This document shows positions 24,094 through 31,989 of a stretch of 36,515 bases of DNA, in pieces. Numbering within the stretch: the first letter of the stretch is position 1; each line of letters begins with the position of its first letter. Origin of the DNA: Niameybacter massiliensis (GTDB taxonomy: Bacteria; Bacillota; Clostridia; Lachnospirales; Cellulosilyticaceae); NCBI RefSeq assembly GCF_001282685.1, contig NZ_LN875035.1, positions 1,797,272 through 1,833,786 on the forward strand. Reading direction: 5' to 3'. The notes under the pieces are model-generated. The model was not told where the DNA came from and did not search any database. It saw only the letters and a list, made by a program, of their open reading frames with translations. The translations under genes and the position numbers were made by a program.

Positions 24094-25590
24094 ATGTCTC
24101 AAGATGCAAAAAAACAACTTACACTCCTATCTCTTGTACTGATGATTTTTACATCTGTATATGGATTTGCTAATATGCCAAGAGCCTTTTACTTAATGGG
24201 TTATGGTGCGATTCCTTGGTATTTAGCCGGTGCGATCTTCTTCTTCCTACCTTATGCTTTTATGATGGCTGAGTATGGTGCAGCCTATAAACATGAAAAA
24301 GGTGGAATCTATTCTTGGATGGCAAGTGCTGTAAATCCAAAATTTGCTTTTGTCGGAACTTTCATGTGGTATGCTTCTTATCTTGTGTGGCAAGTAAACG
24401 TTTCTACTACTATATGGGTCCCTCTATCAAACGCTATATTTGGTCGGGATATGACTCAAAGTATGAATTTCTTTGGAATGAGTGCAACGAAATGGCTAGG
24501 AATCCTTGGTGCCATTTGGATTTTATTTGTTACTTTTATCTCAACACGTGGACTAGATAAAATCAAAAAAATTACCTCTGTAGGTGGTTTTGCCGTAATG
24601 CTTTTAAATGTTATTTTACTTATTGGAGGACTTGTTGTACTGGCTCTTCATGGTGGACAATTTGCCCAACCTATTACTGATGGCTTAAAAACATTTACTG
24701 TATCTCCAAACCCAGCTTATCAATCTCCATTATCTATTATTTCTTTCTTGACTTATGCTATTTTCGCATATGGTGGTATTGAAGCTGTCGGTGGTCTTGT
24801 TGACCAAACTAAAAATGCTGAAAAAACTTTTCCTCTAGGTGTAACCATTTCTGCTATTGTTATTTCTGTTGGATACTCTCTAGGTATCTTTATTATGGGT
24901 ATCTTCATTAACTGGGGTAATATACTTTCTCTTCCTTCAGTTAATACAGCAAATGTAACTTATATTGTTATGGAAAACCTAGGTTACACTTTAGCAAATG
25001 GCTTTGGATTATCTGAAGCTGCTAGCTTAACAGTTGGTGCTTGGGTAGCTCGTCTTGTAGGACTTTCTATGTTTCTTGCCTTAACTGGTGCGTTCTTTAC
25101 TTTAATCTACTCACCACTTAAACAATTAATAGAAGGTACGCCTAAAGAACTTTGGCCAGGCCGTATTGCAGAAACAAAAGATGGTATGCCTGCATATGCT
25201 ATGAAAATACAAGCTACTGTTGTCGCTATTCTTATCTTGCTTATTTCCTTTGGTGGTGACAATGCATCTGCATTATTTAATAAGCTCGTTACAATGACCA
25301 ATGTAGCAATGACTATTCCTTATATGTTCTTAGCGATTGCCTTCCCATTCTTTAAGAAAAAAGATAACATTGTTAAACCTTTTACTATTTATAAAGGTTA
25401 TGGTGTTGCTCTTGTAGCGTCTATCATCGTTACGATTACTGTTGGTTTTGCAAATATCTTTTCTATTATTGAACCTGGACTTGCAAAAGGATATTGGATA
25501 GATACACTCTTTGCCGGTGGTGGACCAGTACTTTTCGCTATTGTTGCCTTATGGCTTTACTATAGCTATGAAAAGAAACAACGTAACTAA
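24094..25590 (+). CDS. yjeM: APC-superfamily amino-acid antiporter, YjeM-like
   Basis: 498 residues with about twelve to thirteen membrane helices. It follows Escherichia coli YjeM over the whole length from memory: LMIFTSVYGFAN, MGYGAIPWY, MMAEYGAAY, EKGGIYSWM, VGTFMWY, FAIFAYGGIEAVGGLVD and ALTGAFFTLIYSPLK. YjeM belongs to the glutamate:GABA antiporter group of the APC superfamily; its substrate is not established. The ATG at 24094 follows AGAAGGAGGAC. It is divergent from the collagen-like gene and followed at 66 bases by a small acidic protein on the same strand. No decarboxylase, the usual partner of such antiporters, is adjacent. Confidence 0.9.
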   Translation: MSQDAKKQLTLLSLVLMIFTSVYGFANMPRAFYLMGYGAIPWYLAGAIFFFLPYAFMMAEYGAAYKHEKGGIYSWMASAVNPKFAFVGTFMWYASYLVWQVNVSTTIWVPLSNAIFGRDMTQSMNFFGMSATKWLGILGAIWILFVTFISTRGLDKIKKITSVGGFAVMLLNVILLIGGLVVLALHGGQFAQPITDGLKTFTVSPNPAYQSPLSIISFLTYAIFAYGGIEAVGGLVDQTKNAEKTFPLGVTISAIVISVGYSLGIFIMGIFINWGNILSLPSVNTANVTYIVMENLGYTLANGFGLSEAASLTVGAWVARLVGLSMFLALTGAFFTLIYSPLKQLIEGTPKELWPGRIAETKDGMPAYAMKIQATVVAILILLISFGGDNASALFNKLVTMTNVAMTIPYMFLAIAFPFFKKKDNIVKPFTIYKGYGVALVASIIVTITVGFANIFSIIEPGLAKGYWIDTLFAGGGPVLFAIVALWLYYSYEKKQRN

Positions 25591-25656
25591 CACTTGTCAC
25601 ATTTTGTCAAGTAAGCTATCATAATAGGAGAATCTAATTTTTTCGAGGTCCTAGTT

Positions 25657-26010
25657 ATGAAGAAAAAAGCGAAACCTATTTGTCAGTTACACACAATTTT
25701 AGATGAACCTATTGCAGAATTAAGTCTTGAAAAATTAATTGGTAATCAAGAATCTATCAATACAGATAGTATTACGATTAACAAAGATATTTTACAAGCT
25801 CCTACCTCACTCGCCGAGATTTGTGCTACATTAGAAGCACTTGACGATGAAAACTCTATGGAAAACTTTATTGATAAATTTAGTAGTGCAACCTTTACTT
25901 CTTTAGATGAACTTTTAGCAAAACATACAACTCAACCTTATGAGTTTCAAGTAAAGGCTGCAACAAGTGAAAAGCTCTTCGAAGGTCTAGAAGGACTTTT
26001 TGATGAATAA
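25657..26010 (+). CDS. Unknown small acidic protein
   Basis: 117 residues, acidic, no membrane segment. It reads as two helical parts joined by a linker: about 1-50 (AELSLEKLIGNQ) and 55-117 (LAEICATLEALDDENSMENFIDKF, shown only to indicate its acidic character, then LFEGLEGLFDE). No family was recognised. The ATG at 25657 follows GAGGTCC with normal spacing. It is 66 bases downstream of the YjeM-like gene with no terminator between, and a strong terminator follows it, so co-transcription is likely. Confidence 0.75.
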   Translation: MKKKAKPICQLHTILDEPIAELSLEKLIGNQESINTDSITINKDILQAPTSLAEICATLEALDDENSMENFIDKFSSATFTSLDELLAKHTTQPYEFQVKAATSEKLFEGLEGLFDE

Positions 26011-26012
26011 AT

Positions 26013-26060
26013 AAAAATACCTTAGTAAAGTGTATCATACATCTTTACTAAGGTATTTTT
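26013..26060. terminator. Bidirectional terminator between converging genes
   Basis: A perfect 18-base stem, AAAAATACCTTAGTAAAG with its complement, and a 12-base loop. It ends in five T on both strands and serves the small acidic gene (plus) and the XRE-TPR gene (minus). Confidence 0.92.
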
Positions 26061-26062
26061 AT

Positions 26063-27094
26063 TTATTCATTACGTAAGGATTTTAGCCTTTCAATTTCTC
26101 GCTTATGGATATCAATACTTTCTCCACTTGTTTTCTGATAATCTTCTTTTAAGCACTGTACAATACGTTCCCTATCTTTAATAGCTGCTTCATAATCTCC
26201 CATTCTCTCATGCATCTGCGCCAGAGAGTGCAACCCATCTGTAATACGTGGAGATTCTTGTATATTAAAACACGTTTCATAATCATTTAACGCTTCTTGA
26301 ATCATGCCTATCTTCTTATAGCGATCTGCTCTTGAGCAGTAAGCCTGCCATGTATTAGGATGTTCTTCTACTGCTGCATTCCACAGTTCTTTTGCTTTTT
26401 CTAAGTCACCTTTGCCATATGCCACATCTCCCATATACATATTGGCTTGATAATTATTTTTTACCTTTCTTATCTGTTCAATATAAGGTACAGCTTCTTC
26501 ATAACGTTCATCATCCAATAAGTTTTCAATGATTGCATAAAGTCCAAGAAAGCTATTTGGATTCTTCTCTAAAAAGGTTTTGAAATACTCAATTACCGTA
26601 AAATGATTATCATACCATTCATCACCACAAACACCTCTGTTTGCTTCTAAATAGGCACACCATCCACTTTTATTACTTGGCTCTAAATCTAGTACTTTTT
26701 TTGCATATTCAGATGCTAATTCGTGATCACTGTGAGCTCTATGATTATAAAGACAGGCTAGATTTTCATATGCTCTTACATTGTTTGGCTCTTGTTTGAG
26801 CACCCCTTCTAAAAAACGAACTGCATGATCAAAGGTCTCTGTTTTTATCCTTCTCTCATTCCAATACATATTTTCAATACGCTCAAATTCAGTTTCATTA
26901 GGTAATTGAAATAATTCATCTATAGTAATACCAAAATAAGTTGCTAACTTAGGTAATAGAGCTATGTCTGGTACACTCATTTCAGTTTCCCACTTTGAAA
27001 CTGCCTGAGGCGATACACCTAAGTAATTTGCTAGCTCTTCTTGCTTTACATTTTTCTGTAATCTTAAGGATTTGATTTGCTTACCTATATTCAT
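26063..27094 (-). CDS. XRE-family regulator with tetratricopeptide repeats
   Basis: 343 residues. A Cro/CI helix-turn-helix fills about 3-62 (IGKQIKSLRLQKNVKQEELA, recognition helix around SPQAVSKWE, ending ITIDELF). From about 75 to the end there are six or seven TPR-like helical pairs, for example PNNVRAYENLACLY, PNTWQAYCSRADRYKKIG and LHSLAQMHERMGDYEAA. Such fusions often answer to a peptide or protein ligand bound by the TPR part, but no signal peptide gene is obvious here. The ATG at 27094 follows GGAGGGGCG; an ATG at 27109 overlaps that site. The nearest divergent gene is a small membrane protein. Confidence 0.9.
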   Translation of the reverse strand: MNIGKQIKSLRLQKNVKQEELANYLGVSPQAVSKWETEMSVPDIALLPKLATYFGITIDELFQLPNETEFERIENMYWNERRIKTETFDHAVRFLEGVLKQEPNNVRAYENLACLYNHRAHSDHELASEYAKKVLDLEPSNKSGWCAYLEANRGVCGDEWYDNHFTVIEYFKTFLEKNPNSFLGLYAIIENLLDDERYEEAVPYIEQIRKVKNNYQANMYMGDVAYGKGDLEKAKELWNAAVEEHPNTWQAYCSRADRYKKIGMIQEALNDYETCFNIQESPRITDGLHSLAQMHERMGDYEAAIKDRERIVQCLKEDYQKTSGESIDIHKREIERLKSLRNE

Positions 27095-27222
27095 TACGCC
27101 CCTCCACATTCAACCTTTAGTAGTTTTTGATTTGATGTATCAGCTGATAATGCTATTATAAGGATTATTTTCTAAGGCTTCAATGGAGGCATATTTGATT
27201 GTAATCTACCCTTAGTTGAATA

Positions 27223-27268
27223 AAAAAGGCTTTTAAGTCATTCTACTTAATAACTTAAAAGCCTTTTT
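27223..27268. terminator. Orphan terminator-like hairpin between divergent genes
   Basis: A perfect 16-base stem AAAAAGGCTTTTAAGT with its complement and a 14-base loop. The minus strand ends with six T, the plus strand with five. It lies upstream of both flanking genes, so it terminates neither. It may end a small RNA or be an attenuator. Confidence 0.7.
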
Positions 27269-27317
27269 ACTATGTTATACTATAGCTATATTTAATTAAA
27301 CTACAAGGGGGATCTAT

Positions 27318-27629
27318 ATGCTAAGCAATGACTATAGTTTATTTTTTATACTATGTGGTATTCCTATCTTATTTTCTCTATTTGCTTCTGATAAAACAAT
27401 CTTATTCATCTTAAACAGTAGATTTCACAGAGATTACCCACATAAAAATATAAAGAAGTACTCTTTATTTAAACGTATAGAACTTTGCTGTATATCTCTG
27501 ATTTTAGAGATTGCTGTAGCCCTTCTTATGACATATCCTAACTTCGATATTAATTACTATGCTTTAGTTATTATCTTCTTTATAGCTATAGAATGGCTTT
27601 TAGAAGTTAAACTCTTTGGTCCTAATTAA
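27318..27629 (+). CDS. Unknown small membrane protein
   Basis: 103 residues with three hydrophobic segments (about 7-22, 55-70 and 78-95) separated by a basic loop with His and Lys (FHRDYPHKNIKKY). No motif was recognised. The ATG at 27318 follows AAGGGGGATC. A TATACT box lies about 35 bases upstream without a good -35. The last 8 bases overlap the converging end of rimI. It is divergent from the XRE-TPR regulator, which makes it a possible target, without proof. Confidence 0.72.
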   Translation: MLSNDYSLFFILCGIPILFSLFASDKTILFILNSRFHRDYPHKNIKKYSLFKRIELCCISLILEIAVALLMTYPNFDINYYALVIIFFIAIEWLLEVKLFGPN

Positions 27630-28059
27630 TACTATAGGCCATTAGGATAGCATCTTCTGTTGGTTTCGTATAATAATTCTTTCTTCTACCGATATCTGTA
27701 AAACCTGTTCCTGTATAAAGATTGATAGCAGGTGTATTACTTGCACGTACTTCTAGTATAAGTACTTCTAAGTTTTTGTCTTTACCATATGCAATCAGTC
27801 CATCTACAAGTTGTTTCCCTATACCTTTTCTTCTACCACTTGGGCGTACTGCAATATTGGTAATCTGCCCTTCACCTACTACATCCCATAGACCTGCATA
27901 ACCTAGTACTTGTCCATCTTCTTCTGCAATAAGATAATAAGCTACTGGATTTTCAAGTTCTTTGGTTATAGATTCTAGAGACCATGGTACGCTAAAAGAG
28001 TCTACTTCTATAGCATAAATTGCTTCAATATCCTCTTTTGACGCTTTTCTAATGACCAC
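27622..28059 (-). CDS. rimI: Ribosomal protein S18-alanine N-acetyltransferase (RimI-type GNAT)
   Basis: 145 residues of the GNAT fold. The acetyl-CoA loop is GRRKGIGKQL, preceded by the strand ITNIAVRPS; LEVRASNTPAINLYTGTGF is the typical C-terminal part. RimI acetylates the N-terminal Ala of ribosomal protein S18, and some relatives act on other proteins. It overlaps tsaB by 11 bases, the usual tsaE-tsaB-rimI arrangement of Firmicutes. The start at 28059 has a ribosome site (GAGGAGAGAG) inside the end of tsaB. Confidence 0.93.
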   Translation of the reverse strand: MVIRKASKEDIEAIYAIEVDSFSVPWSLESITKELENPVAYYLIAEEDGQVLGYAGLWDVVGEGQITNIAVRPSGRRKGIGKQLVDGLIAYGKDKNLEVLILEVRASNTPAINLYTGTGFTDIGRRKNYYTKPTEDAILMAYSIN

Positions 28060-28753
28060 TTTGTTCTCTCTCCTCTAGCTCTCTTTCTGCTTGGCTCTTT
28101 CTAAGATAGATTGGTACAAATTCATCTGCATCTACCATCTCACCTTTTTCAAAAGCTTCACAAGCTAGCTGAGCAAGTACACTTGCTCTTTGCATGTGTA
28201 AGAAACTTGGTGCAAACTGGGCTGCGTCTCCCATTACATCTGTAATTTTACCTTTAAGCACATCTACACCATCACCTAAGAAGATGGTCTGTCTTCCTGC
28301 AAGTTTCTCTAATAACTCATCGATTTCAACAGCTAAATGGTCACCTTCACGCTCTAGTGTTCCATTTTTCCATTGGTAAATCCCAGTATAAACTTGATTT
28401 CTTCTGGCATCCATAATTGGGCAAATCACTTCACTTGCAAATGAAATATTGTGTGCCATAACATCTAATGTAGGTATCCCAATAATAGGTACACCAATAG
28501 CAAGTGCCATAGCTTTTGCTGTTGCTACACCAATACGGATGCCTGTAAATGACCCTGGCCCACTTGTTACTGCTACTGCATCTATCTCATTCATTTCAAA
28601 ACCAATTAAGCCTTTAAGATGTTCAAGCATTGGCATAATGGTTTGAGAGTGTGTAAGCTTATGGCAAATATAGTATTCACCTACTAATTTATAATCACTA
28701 ATATATGCTACACTTCCTGATAAACCTGAAGCATCTATCGCTAATATATTCAT
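28049..28753 (-). CDS. tsaB: tRNA threonylcarbamoyladenosine biosynthesis protein TsaB
   Basis: Scaffold and partner of TsaD in t6A formation. 234 residues of the ASKHA fold: start NILAIDASGLSGSVA, the conserved VTSGPGSFTGIRIGVATAKA near 62-81, GIPTLDVMA and DARRNQVYTGIY. The metal-binding His pair of TsaD is absent, as expected for TsaB. The C-terminus is acidic and Arg-rich. The ATG at 28753 lies 8 bases after tsaE, and the end overlaps rimI. Confidence 0.95.
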   Translation of the reverse strand: MNILAIDASGLSGSVAYISDYKLVGEYYICHKLTHSQTIMPMLEHLKGLIGFEMNEIDAVAVTSGPGSFTGIRIGVATAKAMALAIGVPIIGIPTLDVMAHNISFASEVICPIMDARRNQVYTGIYQWKNGTLEREGDHLAVEIDELLEKLAGRQTIFLGDGVDVLKGKITDVMGDAAQFAPSFLHMQRASVLAQLACEAFEKGEMVDADEFVPIYLRKSQAERELEEREQSGH

Positions 28754-28761
28754 GTATTCAC

Positions 28762-29178
28762 CTACTTCATTGTAATTTTTCTATAATCAAAACCTTGTTC
28801 TAAGTCTTTCTCTATTGTAATCCATTTTGCTGTATCTGGGATAGCATCTGGTACATTGTTTGCCCATTCTACTAAGCATACACCTTCTCCAAAGAAATAA
28901 TCTTCGTATCCAATCATCTCTAACTCATCTGGATCTTCAATACGATACATATCAAAATGATATAATGGCATTTCGCCTTCATATTCTTGTACAATTGTAA
29001 ATGTTGGGCTTGTAATATGTTCTGTAATCCCAAGTCCAGTTGCAAAACCTTTTGAAAAAACAGTTTTACCCACACCTAAATCCCCAATGAGGCAATAAAT
29101 ATCCCCTTTCTTGGCATTCTTGGCGATTTCATAACCTCTATTAAAAGTTTCTTCTTCTGATAAACTAATCCATTCCAT
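28762..29178 (-). CDS. tsaE: tRNA threonylcarbamoyladenosine biosynthesis ATPase TsaE
   Basis: ATPase that binds the TsaB-TsaD complex and is needed for repeated cycles of t6A synthesis. 138 residues. The Walker A motif is GDLGVGKT (about 32-39), followed by SPTFTIVQEYEG and HFDMYRIEDPDEL, then GVCLVEWANN, all typical. The ATG at 29178 follows AAAGGAAACC. First gene of the tsaE-tsaB-rimI operon, behind a good promoter. Confidence 0.96.
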   Translation of the reverse strand: MEWISLSEEETFNRGYEIAKNAKKGDIYCLIGDLGVGKTVFSKGFATGLGITEHITSPTFTIVQEYEGEMPLYHFDMYRIEDPDELEMIGYEDYFFGEGVCLVEWANNVPDAIPDTAKWITIEKDLEQGFDYRKITMK

Positions 29179-29210
29179 AGGGGTTTCCTTTCTTTATGTC
29201 ATTAAGCATT

Positions 29211-29239
29211 ATTTTAATACTGTTTGCTATAACTTTCAA
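29211..29239 (-). promoter_or_regulatory. Promoter of tsaE-tsaB-rimI
   Basis: Minus strand TTGAAA (29239-29234), 17-base spacer, TAAAAT (29216-29211), about 30 bases before the tsaE start. Confidence 0.75.
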
Positions 29240-29383
29240 CTCTTTACGCCCTTTTATGTATTCAAAGTATAACTGAATGACATTTATTTTATGCATATTT
29301 TAAAAACTACGGCACATACTAAGTTTACATCAACAACATACAATTTTGCTTTCACTTATTCCTCTCCCTTAACCTCATAGACA

Positions 29384-29420
29384 AAAAATGGCACTTAGCT
29401 TATTGCTAAGTGCCATTTTT
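29384..29420 (-). terminator. Terminator of ribU
   Basis: A perfect 16-base stem, AAAAATGGCACTTAGC with its complement, and a 5-base loop, 22 bases past the stop. The minus strand ends in TTTTTTG. Confidence 0.92.
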
Positions 29421-29442
29421 ATTTGCTTTGTTTTATAATTTA

Positions 29443-30000
29443 TTAATTAGATTTTTTGAGTGATAAGTATCTAAGTGCTGGTTGCATTGCTTTAATAATA
29501 ACAGCACTTACTATAGAAACAATCACACCTTTAATTAAGTTAAATGGGATAATTACAGTTAATACGAATGGTAATTTTTCAACTTCTAATCCGTATAATG
29601 GAATAAGAATGAAGTAGTTTGCAAATGCACCTACGATTGCCATTGCAACTGTACCTAACCCTAAACCAATTACTATTGTTTTAAAGCTTTTATTTTTTCT
29701 TAACATAAATGCTAATGGTAATAAATAACCAAGGCTTACTAATAGGTTAGCAAGTTCACCTACACCACCTGTATAAGAGTTAAAGAATGCTAATGCATTT
29801 TTGATAACCGTTACGCCAAGTCCTACAAATGGTCCTACAACGATACTTCCTACAATAGCAGGTAACTCACTAAAGTCGATTTCTAAAAATGTTGGAAAAG
29901 CAGGTAATGGGAATTTAAATACTCTCATTAAGATAAAAGCTATAGCACTTAAAAGTGCAACCTTGATAAGCACTTGTGTATTAAATGATTTTTTTTGCAT
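29443..30000 (-). CDS. ribU: Riboflavin transporter, ECF-type substrate-binding subunit RibU
   Basis: Membrane subunit that captures riboflavin and delivers it with the shared ECF energising module (not in this window). 185 residues with five to six helices. RibU-type features are LMRVFKFPLPAFPTFLEIDFS near the N-terminus (a long stretch whose core is FPTFLEIDFSELPA), GPFVGLGV, NSYTGGVGELAN and the C-terminal PFNLIKG. The assignment is confirmed by an FMN riboswitch in its leader. The ATG at 30000 follows AGGAGG, directly after the riboswitch terminator. Confidence 0.95.
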   Translation of the reverse strand: MQKKSFNTQVLIKVALLSAIAFILMRVFKFPLPAFPTFLEIDFSELPAIVGSIVVGPFVGLGVTVIKNALAFFNSYTGGVGELANLLVSLGYLLPLAFMLRKNKSFKTIVIGLGLGTVAMAIVGAFANYFILIPLYGLEVEKLPFVLTVIIPFNLIKGVIVSIVSAVIIKAMQPALRYLSLKKSN

Positions 30001-30019
30001 AAAGCATCCTCCTGAATAT

Positions 30020-30051
30020 AAAAAAGCAACCCATTCATTCTTAGGGTTGCC
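30020..30051 (-). terminator. Riboswitch-controlled terminator before ribU
   Basis: GGCAACCC...GGGTTGC stem with an 11-base loop, then TTTTTT on the minus strand. It ends 8 bases before the ribosome site, the place expected for the expression platform of the FMN riboswitch. Confidence 0.88.
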
Positions 30052-30130
30052 GTTTTTTGTATAATCATTGCATACTTTATGAAATATTTCTATATAAGAA
30101 ATAATACTCTCTATTAGATATGCTTACATG

Positions 30131-30254
30131 CAACTCTTCTACCATCCAGACTTTACTGTCGGTTTTGGAATTTCACCAAATCAATACATTACTTCTAATG
30201 TAGTCGCGGACTGTCACCGCCGGTCGGGAATTTCACCCTGCCCTGAAGAATTAA
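30131..30254 (-). promoter_or_regulatory. FMN riboswitch (RFN element)
   Basis: The minus strand holds the conserved RFN blocks in order: CTTCAGGGCAGGGTGAAATT, CCGACCGGCGGTGA, AGTCCGCGAC, a variable hairpin (ACATTA/TAATGT), GGTGAAATTCC, ACCGACAGTAAAGTCTGGATG and GTAGAAGAG, which closes stem P1. When FMN is high it is expected to favour the terminator at 30020-30051 and shut off ribU. Confidence 0.97.
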
Positions 30255-30284
30255 GTTAGCTTCTTTATTTAATTTTATGAGCTT

Positions 30285-30313
30285 ATTATACGCCCCTATA
30301 CTATAAATTGCAA
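30285..30313 (-). promoter_or_regulatory. Promoter of the FMN riboswitch-ribU unit
   Basis: Minus strand TTGCAA (30313-30308), 17-base spacer, TATAAT (30290-30285). RNA would start about 24 bases before the riboswitch. Confidence 0.82.
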
Positions 30314-30385
30314 GCATAAGGCTTATACTTCTTTTAAATTTTAATCTTATATATTTTTCTCACAATAATTATTCTTTTATTTTTT

Positions 30386-30429
30386 CCTAGTTGATTAACC
30401 TTTTTATTAAGTCATATACTATAACTAGG
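30386..30429 (+). promoter_or_regulatory. Promoter of the zinc-ribbon gene, framed by an inverted repeat
   Basis: TTGATT (30391-30396), 18-base spacer, TATACT (30415-30420). CCTAGTT (30386-30392) and AACTAGG (30423-30429) are exact complements and enclose the promoter, so a symmetric regulator site is possible. Confidence 0.5.
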
Positions 30430-30474
30430 GTACATTTATCTAATTTCTATTTAATGACTAGGAGGATTTTAACG

Positions 30475-30627
30475 ATGAAAGAAAAGCTTATTTGCCCAGA
30501 TTGTAATCAAAAAGAAGTAGAAGAAGTTAATGCTTGTGGTGCAAGCAATTATTTTTGTAATCACTGTAAAAAACTAATCTCATCTAGCCGTGTTAAAGAA
30601 AAAAATAATCTCGAAGAACGTAAATAA
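30475..30627 (+). CDS. Small zinc-ribbon protein
   Basis: 50 residues. Two CxxC pairs, CPDC (7-10) and CNHC (about 27-30), form one zinc-ribbon, with NACGASNYF between them and LISSSRVKEK after. Families with this layout are widespread small cytoplasmic proteins without a proven role. The ATG at 30475 is set by CTAGGAGGATT; the frame is open 28 codons upstream with no ribosome site and over the promoter. It is a single-gene unit ended by a hairpin. Confidence 0.82.
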   Translation: MKEKLICPDCNQKEVEEVNACGASNYFCNHCKKLISSSRVKEKNNLEERK

Positions 30628-30630
30628 CAT

Positions 30631-30668
30631 AAAAGGAGCTGCTACATTATAATGTGACAGCTCCTTTT
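30631..30668. terminator. Bidirectional terminator between the zinc-ribbon and MFS genes
   Basis: AAAAGGAGCTG...CAGCTCCTTTT stem, with a second pairing ACATTATAATGT-like inside the loop. Located between converging genes. Confidence 0.82.
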
Positions 30669-30685
30669 TATACCTATCTAATTAT

Positions 30686-31855
30686 CTAATGACTTTTCTT
30701 TTTTGGTGAGATCATTAGACCTAATACAAGTAAGACACCTACCAAACTAATTCCCATAAGAATATAAGTTGCAACTTGCCAGCTTGCCTGTTCTGCAGTC
30801 CCTAATATTACAGGCCCACAAGCAAATACACCTATATAATAAAACAGATTCATAATCGCAACAGTATAACCAATTAAACTTGGCTTTTTAGCTATGGCAG
30901 GTGCGATACAGAATAATGCTGTTATGGTAAATCCTCCAAATATAGCTACTAAAAGGGTATGTAAAATATAAGTCGATGGTCCTAATATAGTTGCCATATA
31001 GCTTGTTCCTATCAAACCTATAAAACCTAATAATGCAGTCAATAATGGCTTACCTGTTTTGTCCACAATAATCCCACATAAAATACAACATGGTATACCA
31101 AATAGTCCATTAAGTCCTGCATAGAAATTAGCTGTTCCAGCATCCAATCCATAGAATCCCATAAACAGCTGAGGGTAAGTCGTAACAAATGTGAATAATA
31201 CAAATGCTACACATCCTCTTGCAAGTGCTACACTCCATAATCTACTGTTTTTCATTGCTTCTATTAACGAAGGTTTTTCCTGTTTATTATCTTCATGTTC
31301 TTCTTCTGGCACCTGAATAAAGCACCAAACAAGTATAAAGCAAATCACACTCATCCCAGCTGTAATAAACCATAAACTTTTTAAACCTAAGCTACTTGTA
31401 ATGCTTAATCCTACATTCATCATTACAAATGATCCAAGTGCTGCAAATGTATTAAACATTCCCATAGCTGATCCTGCTTTTTCACCAAACCACCCTTTAA
31501 TCATTGCAACCCCTACTAGGATAATCATTGCAAATGCAATACTTTCTATAGCACGGCTTATTAAAAGCACACTATAATGATTGGTTAATCCCCCTAGTAC
31601 ATTCCCTATCAACAAAGACATCATTAATGATAATAATAACTTTTTAGGCCCTAACTTATTCATAATGGTCGCACTCGGTATTGCTAATATAATACCTGCA
31701 ACCGTAAAGATAGACATCAACCATGATGCTTGTGATAGAGAGATATTCATACTGTCACTAATCATCCCCATAATTGGTGGTACCTTAAGCTGGCTAATGG
31801 CAACTGTTATCGCACAGAAAAACAGTATACCAAACATACTCCACTTATTTTTCAT
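30686..31855 (-). CDS. MFS transporter (CynX/NarK-like group)
   Basis: 389 residues, twelve membrane helices with a charged central loop (about 190-205, EEEHEDNKQEK). The MFS motif A position is NKLGPKK after helix 2, and helices 4-5 carry SRAIESIAFAMIILVG and GMFNTFAALGSF. It resembles the cyanate/nitrate-type single-polypeptide carriers, but the substrate cannot be read from sequence. The ATG at 31855 follows TTGGAGGAAAC; the frame stays open 49 codons upstream but without a match to the family. It is transcribed divergently from the cis-prenyltransferase gene. Confidence 0.85.
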   Translation of the reverse strand: MKNKWSMFGILFFCAITVAISQLKVPPIMGMISDSMNISLSQASWLMSIFTVAGIILAIPSATIMNKLGPKKLLLSLMMSLLIGNVLGGLTNHYSVLLISRAIESIAFAMIILVGVAMIKGWFGEKAGSAMGMFNTFAALGSFVMMNVGLSITSSLGLKSLWFITAGMSVICFILVWCFIQVPEEEHEDNKQEKPSLIEAMKNSRLWSVALARGCVAFVLFTFVTTYPQLFMGFYGLDAGTANFYAGLNGLFGIPCCILCGIIVDKTGKPLLTALLGFIGLIGTSYMATILGPSTYILHTLLVAIFGGFTITALFCIAPAIAKKPSLIGYTVAIMNLFYYIGVFACGPVILGTAEQASWQVATYILMGISLVGVLLVLGLMISPKKKSH

Positions 31856-31900
31856 TTGTTTCCTCCAAAGTCCTTTTTGTCTGTATAAATACTTCCGTAG

Positions 31901-31928
31901 TGTATAATTTTTAAGCCCTTCATTGCAA
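31901..31928 (-). promoter_or_regulatory. Promoter of the MFS gene
   Basis: Minus strand TTGCAA (31928-31923), 16-base spacer, TATACA (31906-31901). Confidence 0.55.
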
Positions 31929-31989
31929 TAACCTATGTATATTATTTTTAATGTGGTTAAAACTCTATAAGATAAGGAGGTGTATGCCG

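Noticed and set aside
31581-31907. 108-residue plus-strand frame inside the MFS gene
   Set aside because: It is antisense to the transporter, with no ribosome site.
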